Shown here: positions 52,593-60,990 of the stretch, piece by piece
How the letters are laid out: every line of letters starts with the position of its first letter
How positions within the stretch are numbered: position 1 is the first letter of the stretch
Assembly: GCA_043755595.1 (NCBI GenBank)
Contig: JAYUSQ010000059.1
Location: 1-64,000 of the forward strand
Direction of reading: 5' to 3'
DNA length: 64,000 bases
Source: VFZP01 sp043755595
Lineage (GTDB): Bacteria; Acidobacteriota; Terriglobia; Bryobacterales; Bryobacteraceae
Notes under the pieces: model-generated
Told to the model about the DNA's origin: nothing
The model's input: only the letters and a program-made list of their open reading frames with translations
The model's database searches: none
Position numbers and translations under genes: made by a program

Positions 52593-52598
52593 TATAAT
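52593..52598 (+). promoter_or_regulatory. Perfect -10 element, six bases before the receptor start
   Basis: TATAAT at 52593-52598, followed by six bases and ATG 52605. Transcription would begin at or beside the start codon, so the receptor message should have no leader. No Shine-Dalgarno is present. A clear -35 is not visible. Confidence 0.55.
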
Positions 52599-52604
52599 TC
52601 CGCA

Positions 52605-55600
52605 ATGCGTGACTACGCCCGCTTCAGTTCTAACGCCTTGCTCGTTGCTGCCGTCGCCGTGTCGACGCTGGCCAACGCTCAATCGATTTCCGGCGATCTA
52701 GTCGTGAACGTCGCAGACCCGTCCTCCGCCTCAGTGGCCGGAGCCAAGCTGATTCTGACTGACGTCGACACCAAAGTCCGCCAGGAATTGACCACCGATT
52801 CGCTCGGCAACGGTCTGTTCCTTCAACTCAAACCCGGCCTGTATAAGCTTGAAGCCACAGCCGCCGGATTTCAAACGCGAGCCGTCAACGACATCCGCAT
52901 CCAGGTTGGCCAGCGTGCGCGCGTCAACGTTGAGATGGCGGTCGGCCAACTCACCGAATCCGTAACTGTATCGGCAGCCGCCGCGACGCTCCTCAATAGT
53001 GAAAGCGCGGCGATCGGGCAAGTGATGGACCACGCCGCCATCGTCAACTTGCCCTTAAGCGGCCGCAACTTCCTCCAATTGGCCGCCCTGACTTCTGGCG
53101 CCGTTCCGATCGGTATCGGCAATTCCCCGCTACTTCATGGACCGGACGCAGCGACACCACGCTCTCGATTGCGGGCGGGCGTGAATCCAACAACAGCTTC
53201 CTCCTGAATGGTATCGAAACCCGGAACGCGCGCTTCGGTAGCGTCGGGATCCGGCCATCGATCGAAGCCATTCAGGAATTCAAAGTCCAACGCTCGACCT
53301 TCGGCGCGGAGTTTGGGCGAAGCTCGGCGGTGATTAACACAACCCTGCGCAGTGGCACGAATGGCTTGCACGGCAGCGTGTTCGATTTCTGGCAGAATCG
53401 CGAAATGAACGCGACGGATTTTTTTCTGAACAGGACAGCCCGCGCCAATCCGCCGCTTAACTTTCACAACTTCGGCACGGCGGTCGGTGGTCCCGTCGTC
53501 ATCCCCAAAGTCTACGACGGCAAGAACCGCACCTTCTGGTTCTTCAACTATGAGGGACAACGGCAACGCTCCAGCGCCGCCGCCACGGCGCTCTATCCAT
53601 CGCTCGCGCAATTGGGCGGCAATCTGGCCGACGATAGCGCCGGCACCGGCATTCTGCCGCGCAGCTCTGGCCTCTGCCAGGCGAATGCCACCGCTCGCCG
53701 TTGCGTCGATGTGATCGACCCAGGCTCCGGCCTGCCGTTTCCCAACAACGTCATTCCCGCCAATCGCATCGATCCCACCACCAAGCTGGCGCATCAATTC
53801 ATCCCGGCCCCCAACGTGAACGTACCTGCGGGTGCGGTCAATTTCCCAACGTTCAACACTGTCGGCACGCCCAGCCAGATTAATGACTGGGATCAGTACA
53901 ACGTCCGGCTCGACCATCAGATTTCCACCCGTGACATGATCTTCGGCAGCTTCTCTTACTCCAACGAAGACCGCGACATCAAGGCGCTTCGCCCGCTTGG
54001 CGGCGAAGGGTTTCCGCTGAAGAACCGGCTGGTCACCACCACTTGGAATCACACAGTCAGCCCGACGATGCTCAACGAGTTCCGCTTTGGATTTAATCGC
54101 AGCGTCACTTATCGCCTGTCGGAGACATCCTTCACCAGGGACTACGCCAAGGAGATTTTCAATCTCAAGAACATCGCCACTCAGCCGATCGTCTACGGAG
54201 TGCCTGCCTTCAACCTCGGCTCGTTTAGTGCCGTGGGTTCGATTTCCCAGGCCATCGGCGCGACGGATGAGAACATGCAGTTCACCGACAACTTCAGCGT
54301 CATTCGTGGCAAACATAATTTCCGCACCGGGTTCCAGATCAGCCGTCAAGCCTACTTCCAAGTTACTAACTTCAGCGGTAACCCTAGCTTCACTTTTGAT
54401 GGCCGCTATAGCGGTTTGCAAACGACCGTGGGAACCGGGCTCGCCGACTTCCTGCTCGGCGTCCCTTCCGCCGCCGGCGGCGCCGTGGGCGATGGACAGC
54501 AGGACATGCGCAGCACTTTTTACGGAGTGTATCTGCAGGACGACTGGCGCATCCGTCCGAACTTCACGATCAACTTCGGGCTTCGTTATGAATTCGCCCA
54601 GTCGCCCGTCGAGATCAACAATCACAGCCTCTTCTTCAGTACCGAGTTACGAAAGGTAGTGCTCGCCGGACAAGGCGTCCGCCCCGATATCGTGGATCCC
54701 GACTACAACAACTGGGCCCCGCGCTTCGGCTTCAATTGGAATCCCAAGTTCATTAACAACTTCGTGGTCCGCGGCGGCGCCGGCATCTTCTACGCCACCG
54801 ACAACTTCAACGAAGAGCAGTTTAAAGTGAACGGCCCGCCCTTCTTCCAGGCGCAGACACTTGTTGGCGACATCCGCACCCCGAACCTGTTCATGCGCGA
54901 CATGCTGCCCTCGTTTGCCACCTCGCCCGCCATCAGCCCGTTCTCGTTTGACCGCCTCAATCGCACGCCCTATGTGATGCAGTGGAGCTTTGGGTTGCAG
55001 AAATCCTTGAGCTCGGACTGGCTGATTGAGGCCTAGTATGCCGGCAGCCGCGGTAACAAACTGCCCCAGCGCCGCAATCTCAACCCGGGCGACATCGATC
55101 CTTACGGCACGACCCCTATCGCCAACCGTATTCCGTTTCCCGGCTTCGGACCCGGCATGTTGCTTAATTACAACGGAGGCTGGTCCAGTTACAACGCACT
55201 TACAGCCAAGGTCGAACGGCGTTTCGCGCGAGGCCTCTATCTGTTAGGTTCCTACACCTGGCAGAAGAGTCTCGATCTCGGCGCCACGGATGATTTTTCG
55301 ACCATTTCGCGCGAGTACAAGAAGTGGGATAAGGGCCGCAGCACCTTCGACGTGCCCCACCGTTTCGTCGCCAGTTTTGCCTATGAATTGCCGTTCGGGC
55401 GCGGTAAGCGGATGGGAGGCGGCATGAGCAAAGTTGCAGACCTGTTGGTGGGCGGCTGGCAAACCAACGGCATCCTTACCTTCGCGCAAGGACAGTTCCA
55501 GACGCTCAATCTCGGTTCCGATTGGATCCAGGTCGGGAGCTTTTCGAAATCGATCCCGAACGTGATTGGCGATCCTTTCGCCGGCCGTACTCTGCCCGAT

Positions 55601-55909
55601 CGTTACTGGAACCCCGCTGCATTCGATTTTCCGCGCGACGCCCAGGGCACTCGCATTCGCGTCGTGGGCAATGCCGGCCGGAGCACTTATCAGCAAAAAG
55701 GTCTGAATAACTGGGATCTGAGCATGTTCAAGAACTTCAAGGTTACCGAGCGCTTCACCACGCAGTTCCGCTGGGAGACTTTCAATAGCTTGAATCACAC
55801 TCAGTTCGGTAGCGCCAATCTCAACACACAGGCCGCCACTTTCGGCGCCATCACCAGCACCCGAGTTACTGCACGGCGCATGCAACTCGGGCTCAAAGTG
55901 CTTTGGTAA
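52605..55909 (+). pseudogene. Oar-like TonB-dependent receptor, broken by a frameshift and a TAG
   Basis: An outer-membrane receptor of about 1,100 residues. From ATG 52605 come a signal peptide, a carboxypeptidase-regulatory-like domain (SGDLVVNVADPSSASVAGAK) and plug-domain motifs (LPLSGRNFLQLAALTSG). The frame shifts near CCCC 53125-53128 (one base missing), then continues as GRSDTTLSIAGGRESNNSFL, LLNGIETRNARFGS, INTTLRSGTNGLHGSVFDFW and long barrel strands. A TAG at 55034-55036 interrupts LIEA-x-YAGSRGNKLPQRR. The remainder, ending at LGLKVLW with a C-terminal aromatic residue, is intact. These receptors are abundant in Acidobacteria and take up oligosaccharides. Two separate lesions suggest real decay, although one is in a homopolymer. 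Confidence 0.82.
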
Positions 55910-55921
55910 AGCGGTACCGTC

Positions 55922-58210
55922 CTATCGCGATTTCCACTTAGAGGCAAGCTGCGAGAGCTTATCCTCCATCGTCGGCTGGGGCGGCGGTTGCCGTCGCTCC
56001 GGCCGCGCCCCAGGTGTACGCGGAGGCCCGCCCACCGGAGCCATCAGCGTCTTCATCGAAAGCGCGATGCGCTTGGCCTTCGCATCCACCGTCAACACCT
56101 GCACCTTGACGATCTGCCCCACCTTCACCGCTTCGCTCGCGTCCTGGATATAGCGATTGGATAACTCGCTGATGTGGACCAGCCCGTCCTGGTGTACGCC
56201 GATATCGACAAACGCGCCGAACTTAGTCACGTTCGTCACCACGCCTTCCAGCTTCATGCCCACCTGCACGTCGCCGATTTCTTTGACGTCGTCGCGGAAG
56301 CTCGGCGCCACAAACTGATCGCGCGGGTCGCGCCCCGGTTTGCGCAATTCCTCCACGATGTCTTTGAACGTGTACACGCCCACTGCCGCCGGCTGCATGC
56401 CTTCCTTCTCAAGCTGGTCGATCAGATCCTTGCGCCCAATCAACTCACTCGGCGGCACGCCTAACTTCGCGGCCAACTGGCCGACGGCTTCATAAGACTC
56501 CGGATGCACCGCCGTCGCGTCTAGCGGGTTCTCACCGTCGCGTATGCGCAGGAATCCCGCAGCCTGTTCAAACGTCTTCGGACCGATGCCGGAAACCGCG
56601 TTCAACTGCACTCGCGACTTGAAGCGTCCATGCTCGTTGCGATACTCGACGATCTTCTGCGCCGTGCGCTCGCTGATTCCCGCGACGTAACGCAGCAACG
56701 CCCAAGACGCCGTGTTCAGATCGACGCCCACGCGATTCACGCAACTCTCCACCACCGAATCGAGCGACAACTGCAACTGCCGTTGATCGACGTCATGCTG
56801 ATACTGACCCACGCCGATCGCCTTCGCGTCCACTTTAACCAACTCTGACAGCGGATCCTGCAACCGGCGGCCGATCGAGATCGCACCGCGCACCGTCAAG
56901 TCGAGCCCCGGAAATTCCTGGCGTGCAATGTCCGACGCTGAGTACACCGAAGCGCCCGCCTCGCTCACCACCACGCAAAACAGGCCTTCGATTTTCGATG
57001 CCGATAACATCTCCCGCACGAATGATTCGCTCTCGCGCGACGCCGTGCCGTTGCCAATCGCTATGGCTTTGACGCCATACTTAACGATCAAAGCTTCCAG
57101 CGTTTTCGCCGAGCCGGCTTTGTCTTTCCGGGGTTCGTGCGGATAGATGATGGTGTCTTCCAGGTACTTGCCCGTGTCGTCGATCACCGCCACCTTGCAG
57201 CCCGAGCGCAACCCCGGATCGAGCGCCAACACCGTCAGCCGCCCCGCCGGCGCGGCCAGTAGTAGATTCTGCAGATTCTCGCGGAAGACCTTGATCGCTT
57301 CCTCATCCGCCCGCCGCTTCAACTCCAGGCGAATATCGGTCTGGATCGACGTATTGAGCAGCCGCTTCCAGCAATCGTCGATCGCCAGTTGCAGTTGCGG
57401 CGTCCAATCGCCCGCCGTCCGATGAATCCTGCTCGACAACTCCGCCGTGGCCGCCGCCGCGTCCATCTCGATCGTGAAGAACAAAATGTTTTCGTTCTCG
57501 CCTCGCCGGATCGCCAGCATACGATGCGAAGGAATCGTCTTGGCCGGTTCACGCGCGTCGTAATAGAGTTTGAACTTGCCGTCCGGATCCTCGCCGGAAT
57601 CCATCTTGCGGCTCGCCACAACCCCGGTGCTCATCATCATTTCGCGCAACGCTTTGCGGTAGTCGGCGTTCTCGCCGATCGTCTCGGCGATGATATGCCG
57701 CGCGCCTTCCAGCGCCTCTTCCACATTCGCCACGCCCTTCTCGGCATCGACGAATCCCGCCGCCAATTCCAGCAACGAAAGCGCCTGCGCTTCCTGATTC
57801 CAGATATAGTCCGCAACAGGCTGCAGGCCTTTCTCGCGCGCGATGGTCGCCTTGGTGCGCCGCTTCGGCTTGTACGGCAGATACAGATCTTCCAGTTCGC
57901 TCTTGTCCAGCGTCTTCTCAATCCGGGCCTTCAACTCCGGTTTCAGCTTGCCTTGCTCTTCAATGGAAGCGAGAATCGTCGCGCGCCGGTCTTCAAGATC
58001 TCGAAAGTAGCCGAGCTTGTCTTCAATGAGGCGGATCTGTACCTCGTCAAGATTGCCGGTTTGCTCTTTGCGATACCGTGCGATGAACGGCACCGTGCCG
58101 CCTTCATCGAGCAATTCGATGGTGGCAACCAGGCTCTTCAGCGAGACCGTGATTTCCTGTGAAACGTGGAGGAGGACGTGCGCGGGAAGCGCTTTCTTTG
58201 GATCGGTCAT
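55922..58210 (-). CDS. tex: Tex, S1-domain RNA-binding transcription accessory protein
   Basis: A 762-residue protein with the full Tex architecture: N-terminal helical domain (VPFIARYRKEQTGNLDEVQI), YqgF-like RNase-H fold (LALDPGLRSGCKVAVIDDTG), helix-hairpin-helix domains (LNTASWALLRYVAGISERTA, QLNAVSGIGPKTFEQAAGFL) and a C-terminal S1 domain near 640-715 (VTNVTKFGAFVDIGVHQDGL, VHISELSNRY). Tex is a conserved nucleic-acid-binding factor linked to transcription and stress. ATG 58210 is chosen; ATG 58228 adds six residues. It is convergent with the receptor gene, 12 bases apart. Confidence 0.95.
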   Translation of the reverse strand: MTDPKKALPAHVLLHVSQEITVSLKSLVATIELLDEGGTVPFIARYRKEQTGNLDEVQIRLIEDKLGYFRDLEDRRATILASIEEQGKLKPELKARIEKTLDKSELEDLYLPYKPKRRTKATIAREKGLQPVADYIWNQEAQALSLLELAAGFVDAEKGVANVEEALEGARHIIAETIGENADYRKALREMMMSTGVVASRKMDSGEDPDGKFKLYYDAREPAKTIPSHRMLAIRRGENENILFFTIEMDAAAATAELSSRIHRTAGDWTPQLQLAIDDCWKRLLNTSIQTDIRLELKRRADEEAIKVFRENLQNLLLAAPAGRLTVLALDPGLRSGCKVAVIDDTGKYLEDTIIYPHEPRKDKAGSAKTLEALIVKYGVKAIAIGNGTASRESESFVREMLSASKIEGLFCVVVSEAGASVYSASDIARQEFPGLDLTVRGAISIGRRLQDPLSELVKVDAKAIGVGQYQHDVDQRQLQLSLDSVVESCVNRVGVDLNTASWALLRYVAGISERTAQKIVEYRNEHGRFKSRVQLNAVSGIGPKTFEQAAGFLRIRDGENPLDATAVHPESYEAVGQLAAKLGVPPSELIGRKDLIDQLEKEGMQPAAVGVYTFKDIVEELRKPGRDPRDQFVAPSFRDDVKEIGDVQVGMKLEGVVTNVTKFGAFVDIGVHQDGLVHISELSNRYIQDASEAVKVGQIVKVQVLTVDAKAKRIALSMKTLMAPVGGPPRTPGARPERRQPPPQPTMEDKLSQLASKWKSR

Positions 58211-58257
58211 GTACGGGTAGACTTCCATCCTAGCGCGCCGTAACCGGTGGACTGGGA

Positions 58258-58263
58258 TACAAT
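58258..58263 (+). promoter_or_regulatory. -10 element just upstream of a GTG start
   Basis: TACAAT at 58258-58263, seven bases before GTG 58271. The same hexamer and spacing occur at the AbiE-like module (11612-11617 and ATG 11625). Together with the absence of a Shine-Dalgarno, this suggests a leaderless message for the toxin-antitoxin relic. Confidence 0.45.
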
Positions 58264-58270
58264 CGTCCCG

Positions 58271-58415
58271 GTGCGAAAAAATCGACCCGGTCGCTCTCTC
58301 TGGACTCTTGGACGTGTGGATGCGCGGAGACGAAGATGAACAGCGCGAGACCTTTGCCTATCTCCGTCAGGCGCTGGATGAGGATCGCCCCGAAGGTTAC
58401 AAGCTCTTTCCATGA
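58271..58415 (+). pseudogene. VapB-like antitoxin relic, frameshifted in A-run
   Basis: From GTG 58271 the frame runs VRKN.. and is soon out of phase. Dropping one A from the six-base A run at 58276-58281 gives a plausible antitoxin of about 47 residues: RKIDPVALSGLLDVWMRGDE, DEQRETFAYLRQALDEDRPE, GYKLFP. The uninterrupted part runs from at least 58320 to the stop at 58413-58415, which overlaps the ATG of the PIN gene. The A6 run could allow slippage, or be an assembly error. Confidence 0.5.
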
Positions 58416-58700
58416 GTCTGACCGTCCTCCTGGACGCCGGTCCGATGGGGATGATCACGAACCCAAAGATATCTCCTGAGAATGAAGCTCGTAAAAAATG
58501 GCTTGCCTCGCTCGCCTAGAGCGGCGCTTTTATTCTGCAGGCCGCCGAAGTTTGGGCGGCTGCCCGCAAGATGGGACGGCCATCGGCCAGTAACGGGGTG
58601 CTGGATGCCGACATGATCCTCTCCGCCCAGAGGGCTGACCAGTTCCTCTACGCTGCACCGTTCAGGGAAGAATCATCGCCGCGTGCCTACGTGGGAAAAT
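58412..58700 (+). pseudogene. VapC-like PIN-domain toxin, decayed
   Basis: ATG 58412 begins SLTVLLDAGPMGMITNP, the PIN start with the first catalytic Asp. A TAG at 58517-58519 interrupts WLASLA-x-SGAFIL. About 35-40 residues expected next (the EIxDYEVRRE part with the second acidic residue) are absent, then QAAEVWAAARKMGRPSASNG, VLDADMILSAQ match the PIN end, after which the frame is lost. So three lesions are present: a stop, a deletion and a frame loss. With the antitoxin relic upstream, this was a VapBC-type module. Confidence 0.7.
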
Positions 58701-58707
58701 CACAAAG

Positions 58708-59616
58708 ATGGTCAGCCACCAAGTCCTCGCTCTCCAGCTACCGGTTGAGACGGAGGAGATGTATGGGGTCTTCAGTCCGGATCGATCTCGTCTATTGACG
58801 GGAGGCGATGGGGCTAGTCCCAAAGCTCATATTTGGAATATCGAGACCGGAACTTGTCTTCAGGTGTTCAACGGACACAAAGAACCTGTCGCGGCTCTCG
58901 CCTGGGCCGGGGATCAACGGTCGGTGGCCTCGGGTGCTTTCGATCGATGCGTACGCCTCTGGGACGTGGCATCAGGTGAGTGTCTTCGTGTTTTATCTGG
59001 TCATCGGTCTTACGTCCGCTCGGTGGAATTCAGCCAGTCGCGAGAGCGAATCCTCTCTGGATCCGGGGACGGAACTATCCGGCTTTGGGATTTGGCGACC
59101 GGCAAGATGCTGCAAGAATTCCAGGGCCATAGGGACGGGGTCTATCATGCTGTTTTCGACCCAAGCCAGACTCGGATCCTGTCAGGAGGGCGCGACCATA
59201 CCATCAGGCTGTGGAAAATCAGTACGGGACAATGCTTGCGATCGATTGCGGGGGCCTATGTGCAGTGTCTCGCCTGGCATTCCGACCGGCGACGTTTCCT
59301 TTCATGCGCCAGAGACATCCGCCTCTGGGACTCGGAGACCGGCGAATCCCTGCGGGTGTTTGAGGGGCACAGGGACACAATTCGATCCGTCGCTTGGAGT
59401 CACGATCAGCGCCACATCCTCTCGGCTTCCCATGATCGCTCTGTGCGGATTTGGGAAGCGGAGACGGGCCGCTGTATTGAAGTGCTTCCGGGCCACGACG
59501 AGTGTGTTGTCAATGCAGTCTGGACCCTGGACCGCAGGTCCGCGATTTCCTGCGACTCCAGCGGTGGACTGCGCGCGTTCACAGTGGACGCAGCATCCAA
59601 TTCCGAGGCAAACTAA
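58708..59616 (+). CDS. WD40-repeat protein
   Basis: A 302-residue protein made of seven WD40 repeats, about 40 residues each, with the typical GH..WD signature: GHKEPVAALAWAGDQRSVAS, FDRCVRLWDVASGECLRVLS, GHRSYVRSVEFSQSRERILS, then five further GH/RLW units. It would form one closed seven-bladed propeller. It has no signal peptide and no other domain. Free-standing bacterial WD40 proteins of this kind are often derived from, or work with, NACHT/kinase sensor proteins. It follows the VapBC relic by a few bases; function unknown. Confidence 0.85.
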   Translation: MVSHQVLALQLPVETEEMYGVFSPDRSRLLTGGDGASPKAHIWNIETGTCLQVFNGHKEPVAALAWAGDQRSVASGAFDRCVRLWDVASGECLRVLSGHRSYVRSVEFSQSRERILSGSGDGTIRLWDLATGKMLQEFQGHRDGVYHAVFDPSQTRILSGGRDHTIRLWKISTGQCLRSIAGAYVQCLAWHSDRRRFLSCARDIRLWDSETGESLRVFEGHRDTIRSVAWSHDQRHILSASHDRSVRIWEAETGRCIEVLPGHDECVVNAVWTLDRRSAISCDSSGGLRAFTVDAASNSEAN

Positions 59617-59679
59617 ACCAACCCCTCGAGAGCCGCGCAGGGACACTTGAAATGGTATGTGCGGCCACATTCGGACTGT

Positions 59680-60990
59680 TTAAGCGGATGCACGAACCAA
59701 CTCACTCACCTTGCGCGACGCCGTCGGAAAGCGCTCCAACCCTACGCCCAACACATCATCGGCCACCGTCAAATACAAATCGCCAATGGTCCCCGTAGTC
59801 CGCGTATGCACGCCCGTGCGCAACGAACCCACATGCCCGGCGACGATCATCGACAGCCCGTTGTTCTTGTGGTCGTTCGCTTCGGCGTGCTCGTGGATGT
59901 AGAGCAAGCAAGTCCGGTCCAGCAGCGTTTGGCTGCCCTCGCGAACCGACCGCAACTTGCCCAGCAGATACGCAAACTCCTCCACATGCCACCGGCAAAT
60001 ATCGCGCATGATGCGCTGCCCGTTGGGACCGTCGGCCCCCGGAGCCTGGCCATCCCGATGTGTATAGTCGTGATGCCGCGCCGCGGTGTAACCAAGCCAC
60101 GGGAACCGCGAAAGGCCCTGGCACTTGGTCAGCATGTACGACGCCACCCGCGTCTGATGCGTGGCGAATGCATGCACCAATAGATCCGACTGCAACTTCG
60201 CGATGCGTGGCCAATCCTTCATGTCGCCATCGTACTGCGGCTCGTCCACTTTGTAGTATTGCGGCGGGAGCGTGGAAATCGAGCGCTCAAGATCGCGCAC
60301 GGCATCGAGATGCTCACTCACGCGCTGCTGATCTGCCGCGCCGATCTGCTTTTTCAGCGTCACCGCATCCTGCCGCACGGCATCCAAAACGCTCTTCTTA
60401 CGATTGATCCACCCAAGCTCGCGTTGTCCGAACAACCGGTCGAAAAGTTTGTGCGGCAGCATCTCTGGCGGCAGCGGGCGATCATAGCCCGCCCAGCTCA
60501 TGTTGCGCTGGACGCTTTCGCCGAACGACTCTTGCGACACGCCGATCTCTAGCGAGCGGAACCGTGAGTTGGCGCCGATCTTCGCCGCAATCGCCTGATC
60601 GAACGAAGCCCCGCCAGAGCCGCGTCCGGTGAATTGCGTGCCGGAAACCAGCGCACTCATTGAGCGGTGATGATCGTTGCCCGGACCTGGCATGCGCGCG
60701 GCGGGGCTGTCGATGCCGGTCACGACGTGAATGTCTTTGCGGAACGAAGCCAGCGGCGCGAGGCACGGCGTGAGTACGAAATCCGAGCCGGTCTCCGAGG
60801 GAATCCAATACTTCTCGGGAATGCCGTTGCCGTTGAACCAGAAAACGAAGCGGCTCTCGATCGGCGCCTGTTCGGCGGCATACATCGTGCCAGCGGAGTT
60901 GAACATCGCCTGCAGCGGCGGCAGCGCCAATGCCACCGGCCGTGCGGCGGCGATGCCCTTCAATAGCGTCCTGCGGCTTAGTGCTTTCAT
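59680..60990 (-). CDS. DUF1552 exported protein
   Basis: A 436-residue protein with a twin-arginine start (LSRRTLLKGIAAARPVALAL) and the DUF1552 core: RFVFWFNGNGIPEKYWIP, DFVLTPCLAPLASFRKDIHV, GPGNDHHRSMSALVSG, then a C-terminal YIHEHAEANDHKNNGLSMIV and GHVGSLRTGVH. It follows the DUF1592 cytochrome gene with a four-base overlap, the standard pairing. Function is unknown; the family is abundant in Planctomycetes and Acidobacteria. Confidence 0.92.
   Translation of the reverse strand: MKALSRRTLLKGIAAARPVALALPPLQAMFNSAGTMYAAEQAPIESRFVFWFNGNGIPEKYWIPSETGSDFVLTPCLAPLASFRKDIHVVTGIDSPAARMPGPGNDHHRSMSALVSGTQFTGRGSGGASFDQAIAAKIGANSRFRSLEIGVSQESFGESVQRNMSWAGYDRPLPPEMLPHKLFDRLFGQRELGWINRKKSVLDAVRQDAVTLKKQIGAADQQRVSEHLDAVRDLERSISTLPPQYYKVDEPQYDGDMKDWPRIAKLQSDLLVHAFATHQTRVASYMLTKCQGLSRFPWLGYTAARHHDYTHRDGQAPGADGPNGQRIMRDICRWHVEEFAYLLGKLRSVREGSQTLLDRTCLLYIHEHAEANDHKNNGLSMIVAGHVGSLRTGVHTRTTGTIGDLYLTVADDVLGVGLERFPTASRKVSELVRASA

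Noticed and set aside
53135..54625. A 496-codon open frame on the minus strand
   Set aside because: It lies wholly opposite the Oar-like receptor, which has recognisable motifs. High GC and codon bias produce long antisense frames; no domain or ribosome site supports it.
12838..58519. Recoding of TAG as an amino acid
   Set aside because: Several intact genes (for example those ending at 7691, 10350 and 14702) stop at TAG just before the next gene, so TAG acts as a normal stop here.
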